Of a stretch of 64,000 bases of DNA, positions 23,863 through 31,145 are shown piece by piece. Origin of the DNA: Ligaoa zhengdingensis (GTDB taxonomy: Bacteria > Bacillota > Clostridia > Oscillospirales > Ruminococcaceae); NCBI RefSeq assembly GCF_014384885.1, contig NZ_JACRST010000005.1, positions 1 through 64,000 on the forward strand, written 5' to 3'. A program made the position numbers and the translations under genes. The notes beneath the pieces are model-generated. The model worked only from the letters and a program-made list of their open reading frames with translations, was not told the origin of the DNA and did not search any database. How positions within the stretch are numbered: position 1 is the stretch's first letter; every line of letters begins with the position of its first letter.

Positions 23863-25299
23863 ATAGATTTTTGCCATATTCCCGTCAGTATCATCAAGCG
23901 CAGCGAGGGCCGTTCCGCTGTTGCCGCAGCCGCCTACCGAAGCGGAACAAAACTGACGAATGAATGGGACGGCCTGACCCATGATTACACCCGGAAGGGC
24001 GGCGTTGTCCATGCGGAAATCATGCTGCCCGCACACGCCCCGCCAGAGTTTGCAGACCGCTCCACCCTCTGGAACAGTGTGGAGCAGATCGAGAAAGCCA
24101 GGGACAGCCAGCTTGCCCGCGAGATCGAGGCGGCTTTGCCCCGCGAACTGTCCAGGGAACAGCAGCTTGCCCTTGTCCGGGCCTATGTGAAGGACAACTT
24201 TGTGGACAAGGGGATGTGCGCTGATTTTGCCATCCATGACAAGGGAACCGGCAACCCCCATGTCCATATCATGCTGACCGTCCGGCCCTTAAAAGAAAAC
24301 GGCGCATGGGGCGCGAAGTGCCGCAAGGCATACGACCTGGACGAAAACGGCCAGCGCATCCCGGACGAGAGAGGCGGCTGGAAGAACCACCGGGAGGACA
24401 CCACCGACTGGAACGACAAAGGGAATGTGGAGATTTGGCGAGCAGCATGGGCGGCTTATACCAACCGGGCATTGGAGGCAGCCGGTCAGCCTGCCCTGGT
24501 AGACCACCGCAGCTACAAGCGACAGGGCATTGATAAAATCCCCTCTGTCCACCTGGGGCCAGCGGCCAGCCAGATGGAGAAGCGCGGTATCCGCACCGAC
24601 AAGGGAGAAGTAAACCGACAGATCGCCGCCGACAACAAGCTGCTCAAGGAAATCAAGGCCCGCATTACCCGCCTTTACAACTGGTCTAAGGCAGAAGCCG
24701 AAAAGCCGGAGGGCCAGCAGCCCAGCATGATTGACTTGTGGGAGGCCCAGCAGCAGCTCAAGCAGCCTGACACCCGCACCGGCAAAATCCGAGCTTTGCA
24801 GGAGAGCGCCGCCCTGTTCAGCTTTTTGCAGGCAAACGGCATCCAGTCCATGCAGCAGCTCCATGAAAAAATAGCAGATATGAACACCCGCTACTATGAC
24901 CTGCGGGGAAAAATCGTTAAGGCCGAGCGCCGGATCGCTGTCCTCACCGAGCGCGGGGAGATGTGGGCGCAGTACAACAAGTACAAGACTGTCCATAAGC
25001 AGTTTGCCAAGGTGAAGCCGGAGAAGCGGGAACTGTTCGAGCAGCGCCACAGCCGAGAACTGATCCTCTATGACGCGGCGGCCCGGTATCTGAAAGAACT
25101 GAAAGCCAGCGGCGAGGAAATCACCCCGAAGGAATGGCGGCGTGAGATCGACCTGTTGACCGCCCAGAAACAGGTGGACAGCATCGACATGAAAGCTATG
25201 CGGGAGGAGCTAAAAGCTGTGGAACGGCTCCGCAAGGCCGCCGACCAACTGGCCCGGCAGGAACGGGACAAGCCCCGCGACCGGGGGCCGGAGCGGTAA
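23863..25299 (+). CDS. mobA: MobA/MobL (MOBQ) relaxase, element 2, apparent ATA start
   Basis: 478 residues counting ATA 23863 as the start, which is 8 nt after GGAGG (23850-23854). With that start the catalytic tyrosine in SAVAAAAYRSG is residue 25, as in R1162 MobA and in the element 1 relaxase. The metal-binding cluster is NPHVHIMLTVRPL. The C-terminal part is helical and coiled. GTG 23854, in frame, lies within the Shine-Dalgarno sequence. It nicks the oriT 140 bp upstream so that element 2 can use the secretion system of a conjugative helper. Confidence 0.85.
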   Translation: MDFCHIPVSIIKRSEGRSAVAAAAYRSGTKLTNEWDGLTHDYTRKGGVVHAEIMLPAHAPPEFADRSTLWNSVEQIEKARDSQLAREIEAALPRELSREQQLALVRAYVKDNFVDKGMCADFAIHDKGTGNPHVHIMLTVRPLKENGAWGAKCRKAYDLDENGQRIPDERGGWKNHREDTTDWNDKGNVEIWRAAWAAYTNRALEAAGQPALVDHRSYKRQGIDKIPSVHLGPAASQMEKRGIRTDKGEVNRQIAADNKLLKEIKARITRLYNWSKAEAEKPEGQQPSMIDLWEAQQQLKQPDTRTGKIRALQESAALFSFLQANGIQSMQQLHEKIADMNTRYYDLRGKIVKAERRIAVLTERGEMWAQYNKYKTVHKQFAKVKPEKRELFEQRHSRELILYDAAARYLKELKASGEEITPKEWRREIDLLTAQKQVDSIDMKAMREELKAVERLRKAADQLARQERDKPRDRGPER

Positions 25300-25405
25300 A
25301 GGGTACGGCGCTTTGCCGACCCCTTTCAGGTGCGTCGCGTTTCACGACACCCTTTTGCACACAGAAAAACCGCCGTACAGGTTTCCCCATACGGCGGCAG
25401 ATGGT

Positions 25406-25696
25406 TTATTTGCCGAACAAGTCGCTGTGCGACCCGGTGCGGGCAAGCGTCAGCACCAGCACATCATCCTCGATACGGTAAATGAGCAGCCAGTCCGGGA
25501 GAATGTGACATTCCCGATGGCCCACCCAATCGCCGGACAAATCGTGATCGCGGTTTTTATCCGGCAGCGGTTCGCCCATCGACAGCAGCGCCACGACCTG
25601 TTCCAGCAATTCGATTTTCAGGCCGCGCTTGATTGCCCGCTTGTAGTCCTTTTTGAAAGCGGTCGTGTACTTGACGGTGTACTTTGTTTTCCTCAT
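25406..25696 (-). CDS. RelE/YafQ family toxin
   Basis: 96 residues with the YafQ pattern: YTVKYTTAFKKDYKRAIKRG at the start, then LPDKNRDHDLSGDWVGHRECHILPDWLLIYRIEDD and LTLARTGSHSDLF at the end. The conserved His residues (HDL, GHRECHI, SHSDLF) are those used for ribosome-dependent mRNA cleavage. Its ATG overlaps the antitoxin stop by 4 bp. The pair probably stabilizes element 2. Confidence 0.9.
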   Translation of the reverse strand: MRKTKYTVKYTTAFKKDYKRAIKRGLKIELLEQVVALLSMGEPLPDKNRDHDLSGDWVGHRECHILPDWLLIYRIEDDVLVLTLARTGSHSDLFGK

Positions 25697-25971
25697 TTTT
25701 TCAGGTCGGCAAACAACTCGTCAAGGTCATTGTATCCCTTTACAGACGGGTCTTTTGCAATCCTTTCCGCTTCCAGCATGGCAGCAATCGTTTCCTTGTT
25801 GGGCTGTTCCAGCTTCACCTCAAAGGGAATGCCGCCCTCACGAAGCGACTGGCGCACGAAGATGTTGAACGCCGTGGATAAATTCATGCCGAGTTCCGCA
25901 AACAGGGCGTCGGCCTGTGCCTTCAAATCCGCGTCCATGCGGATGCTGATGTTTGTGGTATTTCCAGCCAT
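25693..25971 (-). CDS. RelB/DinJ family antitoxin
   Basis: 92 residues: N-terminal ribbon-helix-helix (TTNISIRMDADLKAQADALFAELGMNLSTAFNIFVRQSL) for DNA binding and dimerization, C-terminal toxin-binding tail ending NDLDELFADLKK. First gene of the leftward toxin-antitoxin operon; family members repress their own promoter. Confidence 0.9.
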   Translation of the reverse strand: MAGNTTNISIRMDADLKAQADALFAELGMNLSTAFNIFVRQSLREGGIPFEVKLEQPNKETIAAMLEAERIAKDPSVKGYNDLDELFADLKK

Positions 25972-26077
25972 ATCATCAACCCCTTTCTGCTGGTACTTTT
26001 AGTATATGCCATTTGCACGAAGAAAACAATACTTTGCACGAATATTTAACAGTAAATTCATTGAAGGAGGTCACTGT

Positions 26078-26254
26078 ATGAAGCAAATTATTTTGCCCGT
26101 CACTATCCACCTGAATATCCGCCTGCCCCTTGCCCTCTTGCAGCCGGAATCGGCAGACGCGCCCACCGGCCCGGAGCCGGAGGCCCATGCCTGCCAGGGC
26201 TGCGGCAACTGCGGCGGGTGTGGGAAGTGCCAGCATGAAAAAAAGCAAGCCTGA
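26078..26254 (+). CDS. Small Cys-rich protein
   Basis: 58 residues, ATG after GGAGGTCACTGT. The C-terminus has CxxCxxCxxCxxC (CQGCGNCGGCGKCQHEKK), a likely zinc or iron-sulfur knuckle. The first 30 residues are hydrophobic/beta (IILPVTIHLNIRLPLALL). Its 3' end overlaps the next Cys-rich gene by 20 bp, so the two are coupled. Function unknown. Confidence 0.65.
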   Translation: MKQIILPVTIHLNIRLPLALLQPESADAPTGPEPEAHACQGCGNCGGCGKCQHEKKQA

Positions 26255-26633
26255 ACCCGTCCCCGTCATGGACTACCGCCAGTACCGCAGAGCGCGGCGG
26301 CTGGTACATGAGTGCTGCAACTATGACGGCGGCCACTGTATCGCGCTGGATGATGGGGAGGAATGTGTCTGCGTCCAGTCCATTTCCTACTCCCTGTTGT
26401 GCCGGTGGTTCCGGGCGGCGGTGCTGCCGCTGGACAGAGAACTGGAAACGGCCCTGTTCCACCGCCTGGACGCCAAACGGTGCGCCGTCTGCGGGGCGCT
26501 GTTCACCCCCGGCTCCAACCGGGCCAAATACTGCCCGGAATGTGCCGGACGCATGAAGCGTATCAAGGCCGCCCAGCGCAAGCGGAAACAAAGGGCGAAA
26601 TGTCACGCTTTAGGGGCTGAAAACCCCTTGTAA
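26235..26633 (+). CDS. Cysteine-rich VLP-type protein
   Basis: 132 residues. Contains HECCNYDGGHCIALDDGEECVC-type Cys cluster (about residues 24-46) and a second zinc-ribbon-like motif CAVCGALFTPGSNRAKYCPECAGRMKRIKAAQRKRKQR (about 87-121). This is the Cys_rich_VLP family seen beside replication genes of clostridial mobile elements. The basic tail suggests nucleic-acid binding. It ends 114 bp before the replication initiator. Confidence 0.75.
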   Translation: MKKSKPEPVPVMDYRQYRRARRLVHECCNYDGGHCIALDDGEECVCVQSISYSLLCRWFRAAVLPLDRELETALFHRLDAKRCAVCGALFTPGSNRAKYCPECAGRMKRIKAAQRKRKQRAKCHALGAENPL

Positions 26634-26747
26634 ATCAAGGCTTTTTTCGAGGGTGTCGCTGGGGGCCTGATAGATTTATCCTCTGGCCCCCAAAACGGCC
26701 CTCTAAAGGCATACAGACCCCTGAAATAAACCCCAAGGAGGAAGCCT

Positions 26748-27500
26748 ATGTCAGACAATCGAAAATATTACTACCTCAAGCTGAAAGAAAACTTCTACAA
26801 CAGCGAAACGATGGTTATTTTGGAGAGTATGCAGGATGGCCTGCTGTACTCCAATCTGCTGCTGAAAATGTACCTCATGTCACTCAAAAGCGGCGGTATC
26901 CTCATGCTCAATGACCATCTGCCCCACACGCCCCAGACCATCGCCACCTTTACCCGCCATCAGGTGGGGACGGTGGAACGGGCCTTGAAGGTGTTCCTTG
27001 AATTTGGCCTTGTGGAGATTTTGACCGATGGGGCCTACTACATGGCCGACATCCAACTGCTGATCGGCCAATCCTCTACCGAGGGGGAACGGAAAAAGAA
27101 AGAGCGTATGCGATTGAAGCGTCAAAAACTGCTCCCATCCGGCGGGGCGGACATTTGTCCACCATATAGCCAGGGGGACATTTGTCCACCAGAGATTAGA
27201 GATAAGAGATTAGATATTAGAGATAAGAGTATAGAGAATAGAGAGAGTGAGAGCGCCCGCGCCTATGGCCGTTACCAGAATGTTTTCCTGACGGACGAGG
27301 AACTGGCAGACTTGCAGGCCAGCTTTCCCACCGTATGGGGCCAGTACATCGAAAAGCTGTCCGAGTACATGGCTTCTACCGGCAAGCGGTATCAGAGCCA
27401 TGCCGCCACCATCCGGCGCTGGGCCGGTGAGGACGCGAAGAAAGCAGCCCCGCCCATCCGCAACCGTTATTACAGCGTAAAGGAGGATGAAACCGTATGA
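26748..27500 (+). CDS. Replication initiator (phage replisome organizer type), element 2
   Basis: 250 residues, ATG after AAGGAGG. N-terminal winged-helix domain (RKYYYLKLKENFYNSETMVILESMQDGLLYSNLLLKMYLMSLKSGG, TRHQVGTVERALKVFLEFGLVEIL), a low-complexity linker encoded by iteron-like repeats (residues about 133-168) and a C-terminal helical domain. It overlaps the DnaC-like gene by 4 bp. This pairing (organizer plus helicase loader) is a phage-type initiation module for the excised circle. Homologue at 38320 in element 3. Confidence 0.85.
   Translation: MSDNRKYYYLKLKENFYNSETMVILESMQDGLLYSNLLLKMYLMSLKSGGILMLNDHLPHTPQTIATFTRHQVGTVERALKVFLEFGLVEILTDGAYYMADIQLLIGQSSTEGERKKKERMRLKRQKLLPSGGADICPPYSQGDICPPEIRDKRLDIRDKSIENRESESARAYGRYQNVFLTDEELADLQASFPTVWGQYIEKLSEYMASTGKRYQSHAATIRRWAGEDAKKAAPPIRNRYYSVKEDETV
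27149..27191 (+). repeat. Iteron-like repeats within the replication initiator gene, element 2
   Basis: GGACATTTGTCCACCA occurs at 27149-27164 and 27176-27191, 27 bp apart, each containing the near-palindrome GGACA-TT-TGTCC. About 60 bp of A/G-rich repeated RAGATTAGA-like sequence follows (27190-27250). Candidate replication origin. Confidence 0.6.
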
Positions 27501-28360
27501 TGGAGATTACCGCAGAAATCCGGGCGCTGATCGACAAGGCAGCCGCCGGTATGGAACTGGCCGGGGACGAGTACATAGACCCGGCAGACGGCCTCATTCA
27601 CTGTAAAAAGTGCGGCGGCCAGAGGCAGACCGTTGTGCCATGCTTTGGGAAACCCGGCTACTTCATGCCCCGCTGTATCTGCCAGTGTCAGCGGGAGGCC
27701 GAGGAACAGCGCAAGGCCGCCGAGGAACGGCAGCGCCGCATGGAGCGCATCAATCGCCGGAAGGCCCAGGGCCTGCAAGACCGCTATCTGTACGACTACA
27801 CCTTTGCCAACGACAACGGCCAAAATCCTCTGATGGACAAGGCCCGCGCCTACGTGGAAAACTGGAAGGAGGCATACAGGAACAACACCGGCCTGCTTCT
27901 GTTTGGGGATGTGGGAACTGGCAAGTCCTTTTTCGCCGGTTGTATCGCCAACGCCCTGCTTGACCGGGATGTGCCGGTGCTGATGACGAACTTTCCCACC
28001 ATCCTGAACCGTCTGACGGGAATGTTTTCCGAGGACAGGGCCGACTTTATCGCCAGCTTTGACGAGTACGACCTGCTTATCATTGACGATTTGGGTGTGG
28101 AGCGCAGTACCGAGTATGCGATGGAGCAGATGTTTTTCGTCATTGACAGCCGCTACCGCAGCCGCAGGCCCATGATCATCACCACCAACCTGAAGCTGGC
28201 CGAACTCAAAAACCCGCCTGACCTGGCCCACGCTCGTATCTATGACCGTATCCTGGAACGGTGCGCCCCGATCCTCTTTGCCGGGAAAAACTTCCGGGAG
28301 GAAAACGCCGGGGCCACCAAGCAGGCGGCGAAAGACATTGTAAACCGTAAGCATGAGTAA
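27497..28360 (+). CDS. DnaC-like AAA+ helicase loader, element 2
   Basis: 287 residues. N-terminal zinc-finger-like Cys cluster (CKKCGGQRQTVVPCFGKPGYFMPRCICQCQ, about 35-65), coiled linker, then AAA+ ATPase: Walker A GDVGTGKS (about 137-144), Walker B LLIIDDLGVER (about 193-203), sensor DSRYRSRRPMIITTN. It loads the host replicative helicase at an origin melted by the initiator encoded just upstream. Confidence 0.9.
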   Translation: MMEITAEIRALIDKAAAGMELAGDEYIDPADGLIHCKKCGGQRQTVVPCFGKPGYFMPRCICQCQREAEEQRKAAEERQRRMERINRRKAQGLQDRYLYDYTFANDNGQNPLMDKARAYVENWKEAYRNNTGLLLFGDVGTGKSFFAGCIANALLDRDVPVLMTNFPTILNRLTGMFSEDRADFIASFDEYDLLIIDDLGVERSTEYAMEQMFFVIDSRYRSRRPMIITTNLKLAELKNPPDLAHARIYDRILERCAPILFAGKNFREENAGATKQAAKDIVNRKHE

Positions 28361-28403
28361 TTTTGTGCCGGACGGCACAGCCCCGCCCGGAGAAAGGAGC
28401 GCC

Positions 28404-28595
28404 ATGAGCGAAGAAACCCGTACCATGCAGACCGCAGACACCACCACTACCAGAGCGCCGGAGGACGCCCCCGCGCTGGTAAAGAAAATCGGCAAGACCA
28501 CCTACAAGGTGCGCGTCCATTTCAGCCAGACCAGCACTGAAACCATGAGCGACAAAATCAAGCGTATGCTCAAAAACGAGATACAGCAGATGTGA
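28404..28595 (+). CDS. TnpW-like small transposon protein, element 2
   Basis: 63 residues, ATG after AGAAAGGAGC. Polar N-terminus and C-terminal YKVRVHFSQTSTETMSDKIKRMLKNEI, similar to the proteins at 3745 and 39929. It always follows or precedes recombinase or replication genes of these elements. Function unknown. Confidence 0.65.
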   Translation: MSEETRTMQTADTTTTRAPEDAPALVKKIGKTTYKVRVHFSQTSTETMSDKIKRMLKNEIQQM

Positions 28596-28673
28596 CCGGC
28601 TGATAAAGCCAGCCGCCTTGTGTTAAACTGATGATGGTACACGCCAAAACTTTTAGCCAAGGAGGACATGAAA

Positions 28674-29039
28674 ATGCTGTACGAAGAAACGGAAAAGAAA
28701 GAGATTGAGAGGGTTTACGCGGTGTTTGCCGACTACATCCGGGAAAGCCCCTATCTGGAATGGCTCTGGTCTGATAAGCTGGGCTATCTGCTGCTGAAAA
28801 TCAGCACAAAAAAGCGGTATGTCGAGGAAGAAATACTCGTTGACACCGCCGACCAGCTTGCCGAAGTGCTGTTTTCCGAGGTGTCGATGGATGTGTTGCA
28901 GATGACCGGCAACGATCACACTGAACAGACCGCCGACCCTCTGGAACTGGCCGAGATAAAGCGGCGCTGGAACCCCTTCCTTGAACGGCTGCCGGAATAC
29001 CAGACCGTTTGCGAAAAAATCCTTGCCGGGGAAAAGTAA
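28674..29039 (+). CDS. Hypothetical protein, last gene of element 2
   Basis: 121 residues; ATG 28674 is 8 nt after GGAGG, while ATG 28668 is 2 nt away. Acidic, soluble, helical (EKKEIERVYAVFADYIRESPYLEWLWSDKLGYLLLKI). I recognize no family. It is the last gene before the right end and is followed by a terminator. Confidence 0.7.
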   Translation: MLYEETEKKEIERVYAVFADYIRESPYLEWLWSDKLGYLLLKISTKKRYVEEEILVDTADQLAEVLFSEVSMDVLQMTGNDHTEQTADPLELAEIKRRWNPFLERLPEYQTVCEKILAGEK

Positions 29040-29067
29040 CCCCACCCGCCTGAGTGTCAGGAGCATG

Positions 29068-29092
29068 AAAGTGCTTCTGGCACTTTTTTGTG
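29068..29092 (+). terminator. Terminator near the right end of element 2
   Basis: AAAGTGC (29068-29074) pairs with GCACTTT (29080-29086) around TTCTG, followed by TTT. It stops element 2 transcripts 50 bp before the boundary. Confidence 0.75.
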
Positions 29093-29121
29093 GCTTTTTT
29101 GTGAATTTGATTAAAAAGTCC

Positions 29122-29127
29122 TTGACA
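29122..29127 (+). promoter_or_regulatory. -35 half of the circle-joint promoter, element 2
   Basis: TTGACA, 13 nt before the right end (29140), at the same position as in element 1. In the circle it stands 17 nt from TATGCT at 11436. Confidence 0.65.
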
Positions 29128-29140
29128 ACTCGTTTCGGGA

Positions 29141-29950
29141 AAAACAGCCAAGTCGATTTTGATTTCCTGCGGCGCTCGCCTTGCCGTGTTCGACATTGCA
29201 GAGTTGCGTGAGGTCACGGCTTATGATGAGCTGGAGCTGGATACTCTGGGAGACAGGAAAACTGCCCTGTTCCTCATCATGAGTGACACTGATGACAGCT
29301 TTAATTTCCTTATATCCATGTGTTATACCCAGCTGTTTAACCTGCTCTGCGAAAAGGCCGACGATGTGTACGACGGCAGACTGCCGGTTCATGTGCGCTG
29401 TCTGATCGACGAGTGCGCCAACATTGGCCAGATACCCAAGTTGGAAAAGCTGGTGGCCACCATCCGAAGCCGTGAGATCTCCGCCTGTCTGGTGTTGCAG
29501 GCGCAGAGTCAGCTCAAGGCGATTTATAAGGATAACGCAGATACCATTATCGGAAACATGGATACTTCCATCTTTCTGGGCGGTAAGGAGCCGACCACTC
29601 TCAAGGAGCTGGCCGCCGTGCTGGGTAAGGAAACCATCGACACCTACAACACCGGAGAGAGCCGTGGGAGGGAAACATCCCATTCACTCAACTATCAAAA
29701 ATTGGGGAAAGAGCTGATGAGCCAGGATGAGCTTGCTGTTATGGATGGCGGCAAGTGTATCCTCCAGCTGCGCGGTGTGCGTCCTTTCCTTTCGGATAAG
29801 TACGACATCACCAAGCACCCCAATTTCAAGTACACTGCCGACGCGGATGACAAGAACGCTTTTGATATTGAAGCATTCTTGTCCGCAAGGCTGAAACTCA
29901 AGCCCAATGAGGTCTGCGATGTATATGAAGTAGACACAAAGGGCGCTTAA
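29141..29950 (+). CDS. VirD4-like coupling protein, C-terminal fragment (after element 2)
   Basis: Codons 341-609 of the coupling protein. It resumes exactly with KTAKSILISCGARLAVFDIAEL and contains Walker B (RCLIDECANIGQIPKLEKL), the LVLQAQSQLKAIYKDNADTIIGNMDT segment and LGGKEPTTLKELAAVLGKETIDTY typical of TraG/VirD4 C-terminal domains. No start codon or ribosome binding site serves this part alone. Functional coupling protein therefore requires loss of both elements 1 and 2. Confidence 0.9.
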   Translation, partial: KTAKSILISCGARLAVFDIAELREVTAYDELELDTLGDRKTALFLIMSDTDDSFNFLISMCYTQLFNLLCEKADDVYDGRLPVHVRCLIDECANIGQIPKLEKLVATIRSREISACLVLQAQSQLKAIYKDNADTIIGNMDTSIFLGGKEPTTLKELAAVLGKETIDTYNTGESRGRETSHSLNYQKLGKELMSQDELAVMDGGKCILQLRGVRPFLSDKYDITKHPNFKYTADADDKNAFDIEAFLSARLKLKPNEVCDVYEVDTKGA

Positions 29951-30062
29951 TTTCGTTCCGCTTTAGAAGGGAGTGATCTTATCTATTCGCCGCATCTGCC
30001 CTCTATGGGCCATTGGCGTACAAAGCGGACAATCGCGAGAAAAAATAATGAAAAAGGAGGAC

Positions 30063-30109
30063 AGCCGGAATCATGCCCCCGGAAACCGGGCGGCAGATTG
30101 TTCCGGCTT
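30063..30109 (+). terminator. Long stem-loop between coupling protein and Maff2 genes
   Basis: AGCCGGAA pairs with TTCCGGCT and encloses an inner stem GCCCCCGG/CCGGGCGG; TTT follows. A small frame (ATG 30048 to TAA 30146, 32 residues, no ribosome binding site) overlaps it and cannot be judged. It may attenuate transcription into the Maff2-secretion operon. Confidence 0.6.
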
Positions 30110-30169
30110 TTGTATGCCTATGAAACATGACAAACCTATTTTTTAATCAGATTCCGGCTAACAAACTAT

Positions 30170-30310
30170 ATGGCATTTTTTGAACAGGCAATCACCGTTC
30201 TTCAGACCCTCGTTATCGCGCTCGGTGCCGGTCTCGGTATCTGGGGCGTTATCAACCTGCTGGAAGGTTACGGCAACGACAACCCCGGCGCCAATGCTCA
30301 TGTACGGTAA
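30170..30310 (+). CDS. Maff2 family protein, N-terminal fragment (interrupted by element 3)
   Basis: MAFFEQAITVLQTLVIALGAGLGIWGVINLLEGYGNDNPGA, then six foreign codons and a stop. Maff2 is a small two-helix membrane protein placed directly before the TrbL-like gene in clostridial ICEs; size, topology and place suggest a VirB2/TrbC-like pilin role, which is inference. The native second half (KSQGMKQLMAGAGVAVV...) is at 41913. Codon 41 (GCC, 30290-30292) is the last native one. The visible half holds only the first membrane helix. Confidence 0.85.
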   Translation: MAFFEQAITVLQTLVIALGAGLGIWGVINLLEGYGNDNPGANAHVR

Positions 30311-30540
30311 GGAAGCAAGCAACCGAAAACAAGAGATAGACCGCCAGCACTACACTATTCCGAACCAAAGACCAAAAGATAAGCATTGTGGGAAAATCTA
30401 AACTTTTGGATTTTCCTACAATGCCGACTACGGCGGAATCCTTCCCACTCCTTATATCTTTATTTCCGTATACATTGAATTTGTATTTAGTAAATGCTAT
30501 AATGTCCCTATTCAAATTATAAATGTGTTGAATTAGTTAC

Positions 30541-30783
30541 ATGTACATATTTTTTGTGCCGCATAAATACCCTGTTGAGGTTGTCGTTCTTTGTCCAGAT
30601 GTGGAAACAATAAAAGGAAGGGAACGATACAGGGAGAAAACAGGCTATTCCGGCTTTACGGTTGAAACCTTATACGATACATTTATGCAGACAACACCAC
30701 GGATCGGCTTTTGGCTGGACAATTCCAACCAAACACCACAGCAGACAGCAGAAACCATTCTGAACGCCAGAAAGTCGGTATGA
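30541..30783 (+). pseudogene. C-terminal fragment of a small-molecule kinase-like P-loop protein
   Basis: 80 residues beginning at a near-boundary ATG without ribosome binding site. VVVLCPDVETIKGRERYREKTGYSGFTVETLYDTFMQTTPRIGFWLDNSNQTPQQTAETIL is the lid and C-terminal part of a P-loop kinase (similar in style to chloramphenicol/shikimate-type kinases); the Walker A half is missing. Probably inactive debris between the left end of element 3 and the tet promoter. Confidence 0.55.
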
Positions 30784-30822
30784 TTGTTACATATAAGGGG
30801 AAGAAAAATTTCTTTTAGGTAC

Positions 30823-30851
30823 TTTCTTTCCTAAAACTAATGTGATATAAT
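30823..30851 (+). promoter_or_regulatory. Promoter of the tet(32)-like gene
   Basis: -10 box TATAAT at 30846-30851; the -35 region (TTTCTT, 30823-30828) is weak. It lies 30 nt before the leader peptide, as in tet(M)/tet(O)/tet(W) control regions. Confidence 0.6.
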
Positions 30852-30880
30852 AGCATCATTCCAAAAAAGGAGTAAAAAAT

Positions 30881-30904
30881 ATGCGGCAAGGTATTCTTAA
30901 ATAA
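30881..30904 (+). CDS. tet leader peptide (7 residues)
   Basis: ATG after AAAAAAGGAG encodes MRQGILK and a TAA stop. The same short peptide precedes ribosomal-protection tet genes. Its codons form the left arm of a long-range stem (GTATTCTTAAA 30891-30901 with TTTAAGAATAC 30978-30988), so ribosome position on the leader can change the downstream fold. Confidence 0.7.
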   Translation: MRQGILK

Positions 30905-31110
30905 AACTATAATCAAATAGTGGGAACAAAGGATTATGATAGTCCCTTTTGTGGGGGCTTGGTTTTTTGTACCCAATTTAAGAATACTTTTGCCTTATCA
31001 ATTTTGACATATCCGAAAAACAGCAATCACAAACAGGTGTATGCTGTATATGTGTATGTCCGCAAATTATAATCCCCAGTGGTAAAAGTATTTTACTGCT
31101 GGGGATTTTT
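30891..31110 (+). promoter_or_regulatory. tet attenuator region with terminator hairpin
   Basis: Long-range stem 30891-30901/30978-30988, then a strong hairpin AATCCCCAGTGGTAAAAG pairing with TATTTTACTGCTGGGGATT (31071-31107) and a T tract ending at 31110. The layout is that of transcription attenuation relieved by tetracycline-slowed ribosomes, known for tet(M)-type genes. Confidence 0.7.
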
Positions 31111-31145
31111 ATGCCCTTTTGGGGCTGTAAAAGGAGGACAATCAC

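Larger units (their letters stand above)
11432..29140. mobile_element. Element 2: TnpX-type serine-recombinase mobilizable element in the coupling-protein gene
   Basis: A 17,709-bp insert bounded by GGA at 11429-11431 and 29138-29140. Deleting it joins GCC-GGA to AAA-ACA and restores LAAGKTAKS of the coupling protein. The GGA core contains the GA dinucleotide typical of Tn4451/Tn5397 targets. It encodes recombinase and TnpV at the left, a metal/siderophore transport cargo, three sigma-like genes, DUF3847, oriT, MobA, a toxin-antitoxin pair, replication initiator, DnaC and TnpW. The last 25 bp match the right end of element 1 at 19 of 25 positions. Confidence 0.9.

Noticed and set aside
27149..27250. 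CRISPR-like array
   Set aside because: Only two repeats with short spacers, inside a coding gene, and no cas gene in the window.
27470..28501. 343-codon open frame on the minus strand
   Set aside because: Antisense to the DnaC-like gene; shadow.
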